Below are positions 12,655-24,272 of a DNA stretch of 64,000 bases, piece after piece (the stretch's first letter is position 1; every line of letters begins with the position of its first letter). The translations under genes and the position numbers were made by a program. The DNA is from Ochotona curzoniae (lineage: Eukaryota; Chordata; Mammalia; Lagomorpha; Ochotonidae), in contig NW_024467106.1 in the NCBI RefSeq assembly GCF_017591425.1, positions 22,868,501 through 22,932,500 of the forward strand, in the 5' to 3' direction. The notes under the pieces were generated by a model. It saw only the letters and a list, made by a program, of their open reading frames with translations, had not been told where the DNA came from and did not search any database.

Positions 12655-12730
12655 CAGATTTAGTTAAGATATCCAAGGTCATAAACTTGGTAAGGACAAA
12701 ACTAAGACTTCAAGTCAGGTCTGTTTTGAC
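12655..12730 (-). mobile_element. MIR relic (antisense)
   Basis: 'ccaaggtcataaacttggta' followed by 'acttcaagtcaggtctg' matches the core of an antisense MIR (tRNA-derived ancient mammalian SINE). Confidence 0.45.
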
Positions 12731-12831
12731 ACAAGATACTTACCTTTTCACCTCACTCCCAAGGAATTTCTTGCCTATAAATACTGGGTAATCATATTCT
12801 TATCTTGATATCTTGCAAAACATCTCATTTG

Positions 12832-13156
12832 AAGATTTTTTAAGTTATTTAAGACAGAGTTACAGACAGAAGGAGTAGAGAGACAGAGACAAAGACATAA
12901 CTTCAATTCACTAATTCACTCCCCAAATGGCCACAACGGCCAGGGCTAGGCCAGCTTGAAGCCAGGATCCTGAAACTTCTACAGTTTCCCAAGGGGATGT
13001 AGGGTTCAAAGATTTAAGTCATCTTTCTCCACTTTCTTGGATGCATTAGCAGGTAGCTACATTAGAAGCAGAGAATCTGGGACTTGAATGGTGCCAATAT
13101 GGGATGGCAGAGATGCAGGCAATAGGTTAATGACTATACCACAATTCAACCCCTCA
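12832..13156 (-). mobile_element. Lagomorph SINE, antisense
   Basis: Left end gaagattttttaagttattt (tail), then 'gagttacagacagaaggagt', 'ttcactccccaaatggccac', 'ttgaagccaggatcctgaaa', and the head side ending 'accacaattcaacccc'. Moderately old. Confidence 0.8.
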
Positions 13157-13329
13157 TACTCCTTTTTTGATAGTTTGCCCTCCATTTTCTGATATGCCTA
13201 TAATATCATTTTACTATTTGCCCCAAAAGTCAAAAAGTAAGTGCTAACTAAAAATGTTTAAATGTGCAGTACTGAGGTATGGCAATAGTGAGTTTAATTA
13301 TCAAAATGAAAAGCTCTGAAATTAATTCA

Positions 13330-13862
13330 TATTAACCTAGAGAATAAAGACAGCAGAACAGGTTAAGGACACAGTTAAACAATAGAGACATTTGACAGGG
13401 TGAAGCAGAGAGGACACATTCCAGAAAACAGGATAGGACAGGCCAATGACAAAGGGGCACCGGGAGACTGACATACACAGGAAAGCAGCTGAGACAATAG
13501 TGTGGCATTGCAATGACCAGATACTCCATGAGCATTCAGTGAGTGGCAATGTGAACTCCAGCAGCAATCAGATAAGGGGAGTTCACTAGGAATTCAGGAG
13601 GTGAACCCAAAGAACTACCCATCCTGCTGGTTTGATTTGAGCAGGAACAGCAGATCCCAAACAAGCAGTGTAGGAACAGGCTGCAATGGGATGCTGGACT
13701 CTCTACCATTGTCCATGCCCACAATGATGAACCTATGACTCTTTATGAGGAACTATACTGTTGTAATGATATAGGGGAACTCATTGTGGAGTGTGGTGGG
13801 GACTCCCAGAGTCTATGGAACTGCATCATAAAATAATAATAATAGTAATAATAATAATAATT
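13330..13862 (+). mobile_element. L1-type LINE 3' end, family A, sense copy
   Basis: About 0.5 kb ending 'gtctatggaactgcatcata' plus an A-rich (AAT)n tail at 13832-13861. Its distal part is the reverse complement of the minus-strand copies at 4.5, 33.0 and 47.1 kb. It adds about 350 bp more of the element's 3' UTR than they do. No coding frame is recognised. Confidence 0.55.
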
Positions 13863-14234
13863 AGCCTACAATGAGCTCTTTGAAAATAGCAATCAACTCT
13901 TCTTTTCTCAGTGAACAGTGGAGGTTTAGTCAGACAGAAAAAGATGCATCCAGGTATTGCGATGACTGAGGAAGAGCAAGTAGGGATTTCAGAGTGATGA
14001 TCGAAGCATACCCATGTGTACATCATACACAGATGGTTACTTGGGACAAAAAATATTTCTCTCTAGATAAACAAGGAAGCCTGAACATCTGTTATTGGAA
14101 TCTCTGTCCCAGCCTCACGGGTGTCCATTTGATGCAAAACTGATTCATTTATTAGTTCACAGAGATCTAAAAATAATCAACACCTCATTTCTGTACAGAG
14201 ATGACAATATCACAACTCCCCATGGAAATTTTTA

Positions 14235-14355
14235 CTAGAACAGAGGTTCTTAAATTTTGATGTAAATGAGAACCACAAGGGTAACTTGTTAAAGACATCT
14301 TTCTAACCCACTCCCAGATGGCAGCCTAGGCTCTCCAACCAGAACTGCACAGCCC
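14235..14355 (+). mobile_element. MER5A-like hAT relic
   Basis: 'agaggttcttaaattttgat', 'gtaaatgagaaccacaaggg', 'taacttgttaaagaca' and 'cccactcccagatggcag' follow the order of MER5A (hAT-Charlie MITE). The distal half is lost. Confidence 0.45.
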
Positions 14356-14990
14356 TGGTTTAATTCCTATGACTAATCATTTTCTCAATTTTGGCTAACA
14401 AGTTGATATGCTACAAGTCCACAAACTCTTTAATCTGCAATTCTGAACTCCGGGAGTTCTAAAACCTAAACATAACCCATTTGGCAGCAAAACTTGTTGT
14501 GAGCATAATTTATTTGGTGGTATAACCAGATCTGAACACACTAAAAATTTTCTATGTATCTGATTATCTAAGTTTGTATGGCTATTCAAACATTTTGCAA
14601 TGGAAACATTAATGTGATTATTTCAAGCTGCTATTCTGAATCCTCTGGGTGTGCTCCAAAATGTAAAATGTATGCTTCATTTTATACTCCCCAAATCATA
14701 AACTTACTAAATTTGACTTAGGAAATATAATTGGCTCCAATTTAAGTGCAAAACGGTGAGTCTAAATGAAACTCGGAACTTTCACTATTCCTCAAATCCA
14801 GGATGTTAGCGAAGTTTAGAAAGCAAAATTTGCCACAATGTAGTCCATGAGCTGTCTCAGATTTCCTAAGACACTTGATTTTCAGAAGGCAAGCAATAGA
14901 AATGCAGCAAATAATGAGAAGCACAAACATTCCTGACCACCTATCAAGGGAAGCCTAACCTCCCTCAGACCCCAGTTCAGGTAAGTATAA
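14356..14990. other. No recognised feature
   Basis: AT-rich sequence with no repeat or gene I can name. Minus-strand frames here run into the neighbouring SINE and are not supported. Confidence 0.35.
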
Positions 14991-14991
14991 C

Positions 14992-15300
14992 TTTTTAAAA
15001 GATTTGCTTGTTTGTTTATTGGAAAGGCAATCTTACAGAGGAAGGAGAGACAGAGAAAAAGATCCTCCATCCACTGGTTCACTCTATAAGCGGCCAAAAT
15101 GGCCAGAGATGAGTCAATCCGAAGCGAGGAGCTAGGAGCTTCCAGCGGATCCCTGGTGTGAATGCATGGTCCCAATGTCCTGGGCCATCCTCCCCTACTT
15201 TCCTGTGATATAAGCAGGGAGCTGAATGGGCTATGGAATAGCCAAGACACAAATCGGTCCATATATGAGATCCTATTAGGTGCAAGGCACATGCAGAGCA
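14992..15300 (-). mobile_element. Lagomorph SINE, antisense
   Basis: Tail-side 'aaagatttgcttgtttgttt', then 'attggaaaggcaatcttaca', 'caatccgaagcgaggagcta', 'gggccatcctcccctacttt', 'aagcagggagctgaatgggc' and 'ggtccatatatgagatccta'. The 136-codon open frame crossing it is a repeat artefact. Confidence 0.85.
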
Positions 15301-15376
15301 GACATCTTTGAGGGTACCAGGAAAGTGGATGATAAGAGTCCAGAGACTGAAGTATAATCTAGCCATTGTCATTCTT

Positions 15377-15395
15377 CAGAGAAAGAGAAAGAGAA

Positions 15396-15457
<62 letters not shown>
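15377..15457 (+). repeat. (GA)n microsatellite
   Basis: About 80 bp of GA dinucleotides, starting with interrupted GAAA units and becoming a pure (GA)22-type run. Likely length-polymorphic. Confidence 0.97.
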
Positions 15458-15459
<2 letters not shown>

Positions 15460-15639
15460 TACAGCAGAAAGAGCATGAGAACTAAACCAGGAGAAGATGC
15501 CTAGATGGTCCTAATTGTCATAACTTTAAAGTCTTACATTACGCTGTTTGTGTATCCTTCTCCAATTTTATTTCCCTCTCCCTCTCTCACTATACACCTT
15601 TATTCCTTTGCTCTTAACGTTATCTAGTTCTTTGAAAGT

Positions 15640-15957
15640 CCTGTTTTATCCCCTTTGTAGTGCTGCTCCTTCAACCTGGCATTCTCTTCAGCACCCAGCT
15701 CCCAATGCATCTTGGTTCTCCTAGAATCCTTCATACCATCGAGTTGCCACCTTCCACTGCCTAGTGTTGCCTCTGCCAGAACCATATCTTTAAAATTGCC
15801 TTGTCATTTACCATCATAGCCCAACAGCCTGTGTCCCCCATGAAGCTAGAAACCATGCCTATCTTGAACTCTTCTATTTCCAGTATCTGACACAAAACAT
15901 GGACATGATCTAATGTTCAATAAATGTGTAGCTAATGAATGAGTGAACAATGAAGGA
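15640..15957 (+). mobile_element. L2 LINE 3' end relic
   Basis: 'cccccatgaagctagaaacc', 'atgcctatcttgaactcttc', 'tatttccagtatctgacaca' and 'gttcaataaatgtgtagcta', then 'atgaatgagtgaac', is the classic L2 3' terminus order. Confidence 0.6.
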
Positions 15958-15959
15958 AA

Positions 15960-17280
15960 AGAAGTAAGGGAAGAAAAAGCCAGCTGGCAAGGAGTGGCCT
16001 AGAGCTATTTCTGGGAACACAGTTGACACATCTTGCTGTCTAGGCTTTGAATGGTAAGTGGTGGATTCACTAAAGGTAAAAGGGCAAGGTTAGGTGAAGA
16101 TCAGGATAATTTGTCTCCTTCCCCCCACTGCTTCTTTTCCCTCAGGGTCCTCAGCCAAATTTCTCATTTCTGTATATCTATTCATTCATATTCATCCATT
16201 CATTCTCTCTTTCTCTCTCTCTCTGTCTCATAAATTTCATTCAATTGACCATTTTTCTGCTGCTTTCTCCACTTCATGGCCACCTCTAGAATCATACCTG
16301 ATGCAGTTTCGCATACTAAGCTTTTCCTGAACAAAAGACTGATTAAGAGCAAATAATTCTATGACACTTGGTCTCTTAGGTTCCACAGAATCTATGTTTT
16401 CAGATCACTTAGGCTCTCCCAAAGATCTGCTGCACTGAAACCCATCATGAGTACAGAGGGAATTATAAGTTGGAAGACAGAAATCTTACCAGATTGAAAT
16501 TCATCAATTTCTCCCAAAGGAATCTAGTCATCCAGACAAGTTGTTATTTTGAAGGGTTAAATTTACCAAATTGTAAAATATGCACTTCTAAACTCCCTCT
16601 ATGCTTGAGTTCATGCCATGAGGAAAACAAATAAACAAAAAACAAAAAACTCCTTCTCTCTATAACTCTCACCCCTACTCTTGTTCCTTCTTTCAGAGTC
16701 ACTCACAAAAACGAAAAGTTTCAAATGTTAAATCTATGCACGCCAAGAGTCCACGGTGATTTTCTTCAATGCTCTTCCCCACCTATGGCAAAGACTGACA
16801 ACTCATCATGTGCATGCTTATTGTAAGCTATGGATTAACTTGGACAAAAGGAGCTATCCCAATGTGAGAAATCCTGAAGGTGATTAATAAAGAGCATATT
16901 ACTGAAGATACGAGTGCACCCAAGAGTCACAGTCTCAAAGAAAAAGAAGACAAAGACACAAAAAAGAATGAGGTAAAGAAGAAGAAAAAGTCTTTTGTTT
17001 GTGTGTGTGGCAACATGCAAAAAATAAAAAAATCTGGATGCTGACAACACTTCAAATTATACAGAAACTCCCAGATATTTTTCTAAGGTAGGTTCTTCAG
17101 GAATTATGGAGATAAAAAGGATTTTCCCACAAATTACAATATTGATATTTCAGACTGATAAACTTTACAGAAATGTATGTACATTTTACATATAATTCCA
17201 TTTTAAGCTTCAACTGCTTATCCAACCAAAAGGTACATTTGGCAATGGAGAGCTTATATATAAGTCTTCATCTTCTTTAT
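15960..17280. other. No recognised feature; one lysine-rich open stretch
   Basis: Nothing I can name. Around 16870-17010 one plus frame stays open for about 45 codons, with a Lys/Glu-rich translation (KEKEDKDTKKNEVKKKKKS). A purine-rich strand produces such frames by chance. Confidence 0.3.
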
Positions 17281-17284
17281 TATC

Positions 17285-17455
17285 TCTGTGACTTCTGGCA
17301 AAATACCCAGCCCTTCTACTCTTAAATTTTCACAGTTGTAAATGAGGATAATGGTAACATTTACTTTACAGTGTTTTTGTGAATGGCAAATAGAGCAATA
17401 TAGTAGCTCCCACGTGCCAGTGCATAACAAATATTTTATAGTCAGCAACAAAATG
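17285..17455 (+). mobile_element. MIR SINE relic
   Basis: 'tctgtgacttctggcaaaat', 'tttcacagttgtaaatgagg', 'ataatggtaacatttacttt' and 'acagtgtttttgtgaatggc' reproduce the sense MIR core and 3' order. Confidence 0.6.
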
Positions 17456-17459
17456 AGAG

Positions 17460-18590
17460 CCTGAAACAATGCATGGATTTTTGCTAGTGCTATTTATTAA
17501 AAAACAACAAACAAAAACAAGGCTGGCCCTTTATTTGGATATTACAACCTTACCACTTGTTTAGTGTTAAAATCCTCTCTCACACTAAAAAAGGAGACAA
17601 AAGTTCAGCTCTTCACATATGTTTTTGGGAAATGGCTACTGTTTGGATTTGTTGTGTTATTTTCCTCAACTAGAAAGATAGACAATTGGCAATTGAATAT
17701 TACTTCTGTAAATTATTAACTGTTACTGATCTTTGAAATCCAAAATCCAGAGGATTACTGTAATAAAATATGAATGGAAAAGGCCCCGCGTGAAACTAAG
17801 TTTTGGTCACCAATAATTCTGCTGTGTTTGAAGAAAAAAAAAAAAGGACCACTGGAAGGTAGCTTATCTGCTTGAGGAACTTAAAGCACACTGAAAAACT
17901 TCAATGAACAGTAAGAAGTAGTCTAAGAAGCACGTGAGTCAATGACCAATGGTTAGAGTCAGATGTTGATTTCAGGTCAGTATATTACCTGCTGTTTAGA
18001 TTTATCTTTTTCTTGATAAGACCTCACTGGGATTTTAAAATGGTCATAATAAAGACATAAGTACTATTTCATCAGACTTTGAAAGCCAGAGGGCTATGGG
18101 GAGGAGAGAAGAGATCAGGCAAAGCAGTACTGTTTTGAGATTCAAGAAAAGGCACAAAATAGGAGCTTCTCCATCCTTGGGTGGTATCAGCATAGATGTA
18201 CCATAAGAAAGATCATCATGGCTTAGGCAGTGTCAGCAGTGAACAACCGTGCTAGTGACTTCAGCGAGCATCAGGCAACTATACCTTCACTCTAAGATCC
18301 TTTGATGGCAGGTACCAGTAGCTATGGCAACAGGAATGCATCTTTACAATGCTTCTATTCAAGCATTAGACATTCCCAAATTAAACATCGTCTGCAGAGA
18401 AGAAAGCTGGCCAACACTGAACTCTTGCTCAAAGGACCTGTCCGTGAGAATTTATGAAGAAATCCTCAAGAAAACATAGAAATACAAAGGACAGCCAGTG
18501 GCATTAAGGAATCAGGGAGTATAGAAGAGAAAAATTATAGTAAAGTACCTTACAGATAGTAACAGTACTACCTGTCATTCCTAGCACACT
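17460..18590. other. No recognised feature
   Basis: Unique-looking sequence. No gene, RNA or repeat identified. Confidence 0.35.
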
Positions 18591-18594
18591 AGGG

Positions 18595-18705
18595 AAAACT
18601 CATACCTACTCCAAAATTCACAGCAGTTTGACCTTGACCAAGTCTTTTAACTTGTCAGAGTTCTCGACCTGGGAAATGTAATAATAACAGAAACCAGAAA
18701 CAGGT
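18595..18705 (+). mobile_element. MIR SINE relic
   Basis: 'cagtttgaccttgaccaagt' plus 'cttttaacttgtcagagttc' and 'ctgggaaatgtaataataac' follow the MIR sense core. Confidence 0.55.
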
Positions 18706-18724
18706 ACACAGAAAACAGTTTTGC

Positions 18725-19330
18725 TAGGTTTGTTTTATTCTTATTTTCCATTATACAGTTTTACAGGTATAGGATCTCCCATCTTCCCCTACCCTTTCCT
18801 CCCTCGCCCTTCATTCTTTCCCATTGTCCCCTGTGTATTACAATATAGTCTAGTAGACACCCAACAACATCCGTTAGGGCTGCTTGGATGAGATGGTTGG
18901 ATGGAATTAGCTCGCAACACCTGTTGGCAAGTATGTGAGCAGAAGGGAATGTGGGACAGACTGGACTAGTCTGCCATACATACTGGCAAGCCAGGGTAGG
19001 GGGTGGACCCGGTTGGGGTTACTGTGGGCTGTCCTGACTAGGCTGCAGCTTGCCCCACTTCCCTGTAGCCCTTGAACCTTTTTTACCCTAATTAAATATG
19101 TAAAGATTGTCAAAATATAACAAAAACATATATATGTATTAAAAATAAATAAACAAAAAAGAAAAAGAAAAATTTAAAAAAAACAATATAGTCTTTTTCT
19201 TCAGCTACAGTCTCCACTGTCGCTTTTATCTCTTTACATGTGTCATTACATTGTAGGTATAAACAATGTAGAGATGCTAATATTTTGTTGTCAAGGTCAC
19301 AGAAAACTTTTACGAATTAGGATAATTTTG
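18725..19330 (-). mobile_element. L1-type LINE 3' end, family A, split by a younger insertion
   Basis: The left part (18725-18851) carries the 'ttccattatacagttttaca' end and a C-rich tract. The right part (19183-19330) continues with 'tgtcattacattgtaggtat' and 'ttttgttgtcaaggtcacag', colinear with 4533-4740. Removing 18852-19182 plus one TSD restores the order of the 4.5-kb copy. Confidence 0.6.
18852..19182 (+). mobile_element. L1-type 3' end, family B (short VNTR form), TSD-flanked
   Basis: This 331-bp insertion ends in an A-rich tail. It is flanked by a perfect 12-bp TSD, acaatatagtct, at 18840-18851 and 19183-19194. It holds about two ~60-bp units ('acacctgttggcaagtatgt' at ~18918 and 'catacatactggcaagccag' at ~18974). 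The same unit in reverse complement forms the long array at 48.7-50.6 kb. The pre-tail text 'aaccttttttaccctaatta' followed by 'tatgtaaagattgtcaaaat' parallels the 3' end of that element. Both are therefore members of one family. Confidence 0.75.
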
Positions 19331-19654
19331 ATGAAAGTGTTTCTTAAATGTTAGAGTACAATGTAAATGCTCACTTTAATGTTTAACACTGGTCTATTAT
19401 GCAAATTTCAGTGTGAGGATCCCCCTCAGGATTCAACCTGCAGTATAGCTTCCTTATATATCACAGCTTAAACTACATCTTCAAGAAGGAATAAGGGAAT
19501 GAGCTAACCTAACTATAAAGTGGAGGGAAGGGAGACTCCAGACAGGTGTACCTGAAGGACTAATAACCCATCAGTGAAGACCAGAATTACAAAGGAAGTA
19601 GAAAAATCTACTCTGTATACCATGAGTACACAGATATAACTGATTTCTAATAAA

Positions 19655-19765
19655 GCTTTCCATGGGAGACATTATTGCTCTTATTTTACAGGTAAAGCAA
19701 ATGAGACTCAGAGTGGCTAAACAATATTCTCAAGTTCATATAATAAAACAAAAGAGAAGGCTGAT
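19655..19765 (-). mobile_element. MIR relic (antisense)
   Basis: 'cttattttacaggtaaagca', 'aatgagactcagagtggcta' and 'acaatattctcaagttcata' match the antisense MIR core order. Confidence 0.5.
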
Positions 19766-19769
19766 GTTT

Positions 19770-21174
19770 GTAACCGCATATTTTAGGCTCCCAAATCGAG
19801 AGCATCTCTTTGTCTTTTTGTTCCTGTTGTTGCTTTTCTCCAACATAAATCCTACAATCACAGCAATCATGTTCCAAGTAAAAGGACACGTAAGTCAGTA
19901 AACAAGCTGCACCAATCTCCATGCTTCCGTATCACTGCAAGTTCCGTCTAAATCCTTCTGCAAACCCAGTAGCTGCCTTTGGCTCCCCAGAAAATGTTCT
20001 GCCAGCTATGACTGTACTTGAACAGTTACAAAAATATGCTTTTGGGTGGTAAACATTTTATTCATTTTCAAAGGTGTATCCTGAAAGCACTAAGGCAAGA
20101 TTACTCAGATGAAAACTAAAATCCCTTGCCTGTGTAGAAGTGCAACACAGGCTACTCAAAAAGAACACAAATGCAAAGCGCATGAGCTGAGTGATAACGA
20201 AGCAAGCTGCGAGGAAGGATGAAGTCTTTGTACGAGAATGGTCAGAGGACTGTGGCTTCTTGCTCTAGGATGCCATCATGTTAATGGGATGACGTGGGTC
20301 GCATTTCTGGTCAGAAAATAGGAAGCCATCATCTGCTCTTTGTGAAATGGGGTGTGCAGCGAAGCACATGTGGTAGCAATAGGAAAAATGCAATTCCCCT
20401 TGGACAGTTTTCAAGCATCACTGTTTGGATAATTTGAGGGTTTTTAAATATGTTGAAATGTTCACTCAAGATGGGGTTGATTATGAGGATGTGTCCTGGA
20501 CTCTGCCAACAGAGAAAACTTGGCTGAACTAGATGGGTTTTCTTTTCTTTTCTTTTCTTCAAGTTGCATGTACTTTCACTAGGGATAGAACTACTTTCTT
20601 CCAGTCACTCCTTATTCAAAAAAACAAACTCACTTTTTACTTTGAACCAGTTTGAAACTCTCCTTCACAGTACAAAGGATTTGCAGCTTTCTTCCCAAAT
20701 TTAAGCCCCAGGCTGCTTGCCAAAGTGCCAAGCCAAATGCTGAAGACAATCTCACTTTTGTAACCTATAGAGCCTTGAATTGATGGGAGTAACATGCTCC
20801 CAATGAGTTAACACCATAAGCACTGCCCTCACATTTTGCCAATTCCTGAAATTGCGTCTGACTGTCTCAGTCTCAGGGTCCATGGCCAAGGTCAAATTGT
20901 AACTATAATGAAGAACCTACAGCTGATGTCTACCAAAGTCAAAATTTCTCTAGGGAAGCAGCAAACCTAACGTGTGACTTAACTGAAACCACATCCACAC
21001 AAAAGAGAATTTGAGATCACGGAGAAAAGAGGACAGAGTGCAGAAAAAGGCTTAGGTAATCATAACTGTGTGATTTCAAGCACTCAAGCAGTCACCAACC
21101 CTTGAGCCACATATGTAAAATAGGAATGAGGAGAGTTTATTGCAGGTAAACGCACACATGAAGTAACCGTTGAC
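19770..21174. other. No recognised feature; (TTTTC)n at 20541-20561
   Basis: Apart from a short TTTTC run, no repeat, RNA or gene is identified. Confidence 0.35.
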
Positions 21175-21687
21175 AAGCTGCTGGCTCCTCCTTCCCTTCA
21201 AGCAGCAGCGACAACAGGGCCCTAGCAGTCATGGCCAAGATCTAGGCTCAGGAGCTTTGCCGCAAGAAAGAGGAGCTGCTGCTGAAGGACAAGCTCAAAG
21301 CGGAGCTGTCGCAGCTGTGCTTCACCAAGGTGACCAGCAGAAAGGTGTCCAAGCTGGCCAAGATCTGTGTTGTCCGCAAGTCCATCGCCTGGGTCCTCAC
21401 CATCATCAGCCAGACCCAGACAGAAATCCTCAGGAAATTATACAAGGGCAAGAAGCACAAGACCCTGGGCCTATGGTCCAAGAAGACTCGCACGGTGTGC
21501 CGCAGCCTCAGCAAGCTCGGGAAGAAACTGAAGACCGAGAAGCAGCTGCGAAAAAACCGGCTGTATCCACCGCGCAATTACACGGTCAAGGCCTGAGCCT
21601 AGCCAGCGGTGGCAGCAATAGCAATAAACATACAAAACGTAAAAAATGAAAGGAGGGAAGGGAAGGGAAAAGGAAAGTTGCTGGCTC
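21175..21687 (+). pseudogene. RPL35P: RPL35 (uL29) processed pseudogene
   Basis: An intronless copy of the 60S ribosomal protein L35 mRNA. The ATG is at 21231 and the TGA at 21594-21596, giving 121 codons against 123 in the functional protein. One frame holds throughout and the only stop is TAG at codon 5. Recognisable L35 blocks are [34 protein letters not shown] and a C-terminus [13 protein letters not shown] 5' UTR-like CT-rich leader precedes the ATG. A short 3' UTR with AATAAA (about 21622) and an A/G-rich degraded tail follow. The insertion is bounded by a 13-bp TSD, aagctgctggctc (21175-21187) and aagttgctggctc (21675-21687), one mismatch. These are hallmarks of L1-mediated retroposition. 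Several conserved basic residues have changed, so a functional product is unlikely. Confidence 0.95.
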
Positions 21688-21689
21688 AG

Positions 21690-23945
21690 TTCTAGGCACA
21701 AGGCAAGTTTCATCTTGCCTAGTATCATTCCTTCTTTATCTCTTTCCAGATTTGATATGAAAATTAAAGGAGGTCACTGGGATGGGCTGGAGTGCCATGT
21801 ACACATGAGAAAGCCATAAGAAGGCAAAAACAATTACAGAAAGAAAAACTGAAAGAAGACTAGGAATGGTTCAGATCTCAAAGAGAACATAAAGATTTAA
21901 AAGGAAATGGGCCAAGAAAATACTAAAGAGATGTCCAAGAAAAACCTGCAGATATTCCTAAGTGAGATATCAGCTGTTGTAACTAACAAACAGCAGAGCA
22001 TCTGATGTGCATAGAATACGGGATCAAAAAAGAAAGTAAGAAGTTGAGTCTAGCAGCAGCATAGCTTATGGAGGCCTGTTTTTCACAGGAAGGTTTTGGA
22101 AACCACTGCGGTGTTTTGAGCATGGTAGTAAGACTGTCTAATATCTTAACAGGATCATTCTGGTTGCTAGGTCTAGAAGGAGAAGAAAGCCAAAAGGAAG
22201 AAATTGAGAGTCCATTGACATTCACCACAGATAGAAAACCTGCAATATAAAGGAATGATCTCTTCACCAAAAATTACAACAGTGCTTGCAGAGGAAAAAA
22301 TTATAGTGTAATTCCCTAAATTGATGTCACCATCCAAAAACTGCTACCATTTAAATGCTCACGAAGAGATGGAGGCCAGTCTGTGCAAAAGTCCATCATT
22401 TAATTTCTAGGGTAGAGTCACTCCCTGAGATATATGTTTGTTATATATAAGTAGATAATCTAGTTAACCTACCAGATCTTGTGAAACAGAAACACCTTTG
22501 TAATAGTGGAAATTTACCCTCAAGTTTTTGCTGTCAAACACTGTATAATATTTTTCAGACATCAAAGCGTTATAACTAAAAAGGGTAGGGAAAACAAACC
22601 TTTCAGTGATGTGGCGATCTGATCTGTTTTACAACTGACTTATCTCTCAAAAGTGAAAACAAAAAATGAAGGAGCCAAATTCATCAGTGATAGAAATAAG
22701 GCACAGGCAGCCTAAACAGTTAAACAACTATTCTACAGAACTGAGGAACACACAGCCAAAGGAATCTTAGCTTGGAGAAATAAGTGTGATAGGTTGAATG
22801 TCTTTTTTTTTAGTTGAAAGACTTTTAGGAGGATCAAAATCCACATTGACTAAAAAACTGCACAAATTAGAAGGAACTTTGAAGAAGACAAACATTTTTG
22901 AAAATCATAAGGGAAGGAAGTACTCAGCAAAGAGGGAGATTTAATCAAGACAATTTCTCTGTGCTGGATGAAAAGGGATTTCCACTGCCCGGGAGCATTA
23001 GGGTTGGTTTGGGGACATCCAGTGTGTACCTGATGGTGAGACTGGAGCATCTAGGATGAAGAAAATAACTCTTCCATGACTTGTAGAGCCTTCGGGGAGA
23101 GCTCTCTTTTGTGGCCTGTGAGATTAAACCACATCAGAAGATTGTGAGGCTAACTAGGGCTGACAGTTAAAAGAAAGATATTTTTATCAAGCTAAATTGA
23201 ATACCTCTACTCTGTTCATACCCAGAATGTCTTTGTTTACAAAATCATTTTTAAAATAGCAATGAATGCCAAAGAAGGCACAGTGGTTTGTTTTCTGTGG
23301 GAGCAAGATACCAAAAACACAGAACACCTAAGCTTTGGAGCGCCATTTAGCTTATGGCTAAATCATAGAATCATCGATGGAGATGGATGTGGAGGTCATG
23401 AAGAGAAGTCACCAACAGTGAAAAGATGACAAATACATTGAGAATATAGACAAAAGATTTTCAAAAGTTGGACACTTTAGAATCTATAGTTGATCCCTTA
23501 GATTAGAAACCTAGATTCACCACTCATTCATTTTTAACCTTAAATATATCAACAAATTTGTCTGGATATGTTTCCTGAGACAGAAAATGATAATATAGCC
23601 TTAAAAGGGGACATTATTATTATTATTATATAAAGCATATGGCACAATTAATCTTTATTCTTTCACCTCAATGCAAAGACTCAAGTACTAAATTTACAAA
23701 ATTAAAAATTTGGTTAATCACTACAGCTGATTTTGCTAGCAAAATTTTCATGTTGATTCCTTTATTAAACCATCTGTCAAAGAACCATCACACTCTTTAC
23801 AGTTTATTTATTTATCATAAAAAAATTTATTGAATTTGCACTACAGACCACTGTGGGAGATAAAAACCACAATACTGTTTCTTCAGCAAACCTGCAGCCT
23901 ATTGGCATACCAAAGCACTTCAAAGTGTTAATGGAAAAAAAATGG
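21690..23945. other. No recognised feature; (ATT)n at 23611-23629
   Basis: About 2.2 kb of AT-rich unique-looking sequence with a short ATT run. No gene or RNA is identified. Open frames of up to 95 codons are unsupported. Confidence 0.35.
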
Positions 23946-23954
23946 AATTAAGGA

Positions 23955-24224
23955 CACATCAGTTTAAGCCACTGTTTGGGACACTGGCATCCACTGGAAT
24001 ACCATTGAGTCCCTGCTTCTCTTCTTCCAATTCAGCTCCTATTGTTGTGTCCAAAAAAGCAGTGGTCAATGACTCAAATACTTGGCCCTTTGCTACCCAT
24101 ATAGGATACTCAAATGGAGTTCCAGGATCTTGTTTCATCTTGGCCCCACCTTGCCTGCTTCAGTCATTGGGAAGTGAGCCAGGGGGAGGAAGAAAATATC
24201 TTTCTTCTTATCATTCCACCTTTC

Positions 24225-24233
<9 letters not shown>
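23955..24233 (+). mobile_element. Lagomorph SINE, old
   Basis: 'agtttaagccactgtttggg', 'ttccaattcagctcctattg', 'tgctacccatataggatact' and 'cttcagtcattgggaagtga' keep family order. The A-rich tail has been replaced by a tetranucleotide repeat. Confidence 0.65.

Positions 24234-24272
<39 letters not shown>
24225..24272 (+). repeat. (GATA)n microsatellite
   Basis: About 12 uninterrupted AGAT units at the SINE's 3' end, where the A-rich tail would be. It probably grew from the tail. Confidence 0.97.

Noticed and set aside
12735..12765. 'agatacttacct' resembling the U1 snRNA 5' end
   Set aside because: Only about 10 nt match, the following bases do not fit U1, and no flanking direct repeat was found.
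13332..13567. Cys-rich minus-strand open frames (67 and 76 codons)
   Set aside because: They lie antisense within the family A LINE 3' end and share no known motif.
14882..15372. 136- and 97-codon minus-strand open frames
   Set aside because: Most of their length is the antisense lagomorph SINE at 14992-15300. Similar frames recur at other SINE copies (for example 9406-9730 and 42734-43113).
16868..17010. Lysine/glutamate-rich open stretch, possibly a decayed exon
   Set aside because: Only about 45 codons, purine-rich, with a stop just upstream and no convincing splice sites or family match.
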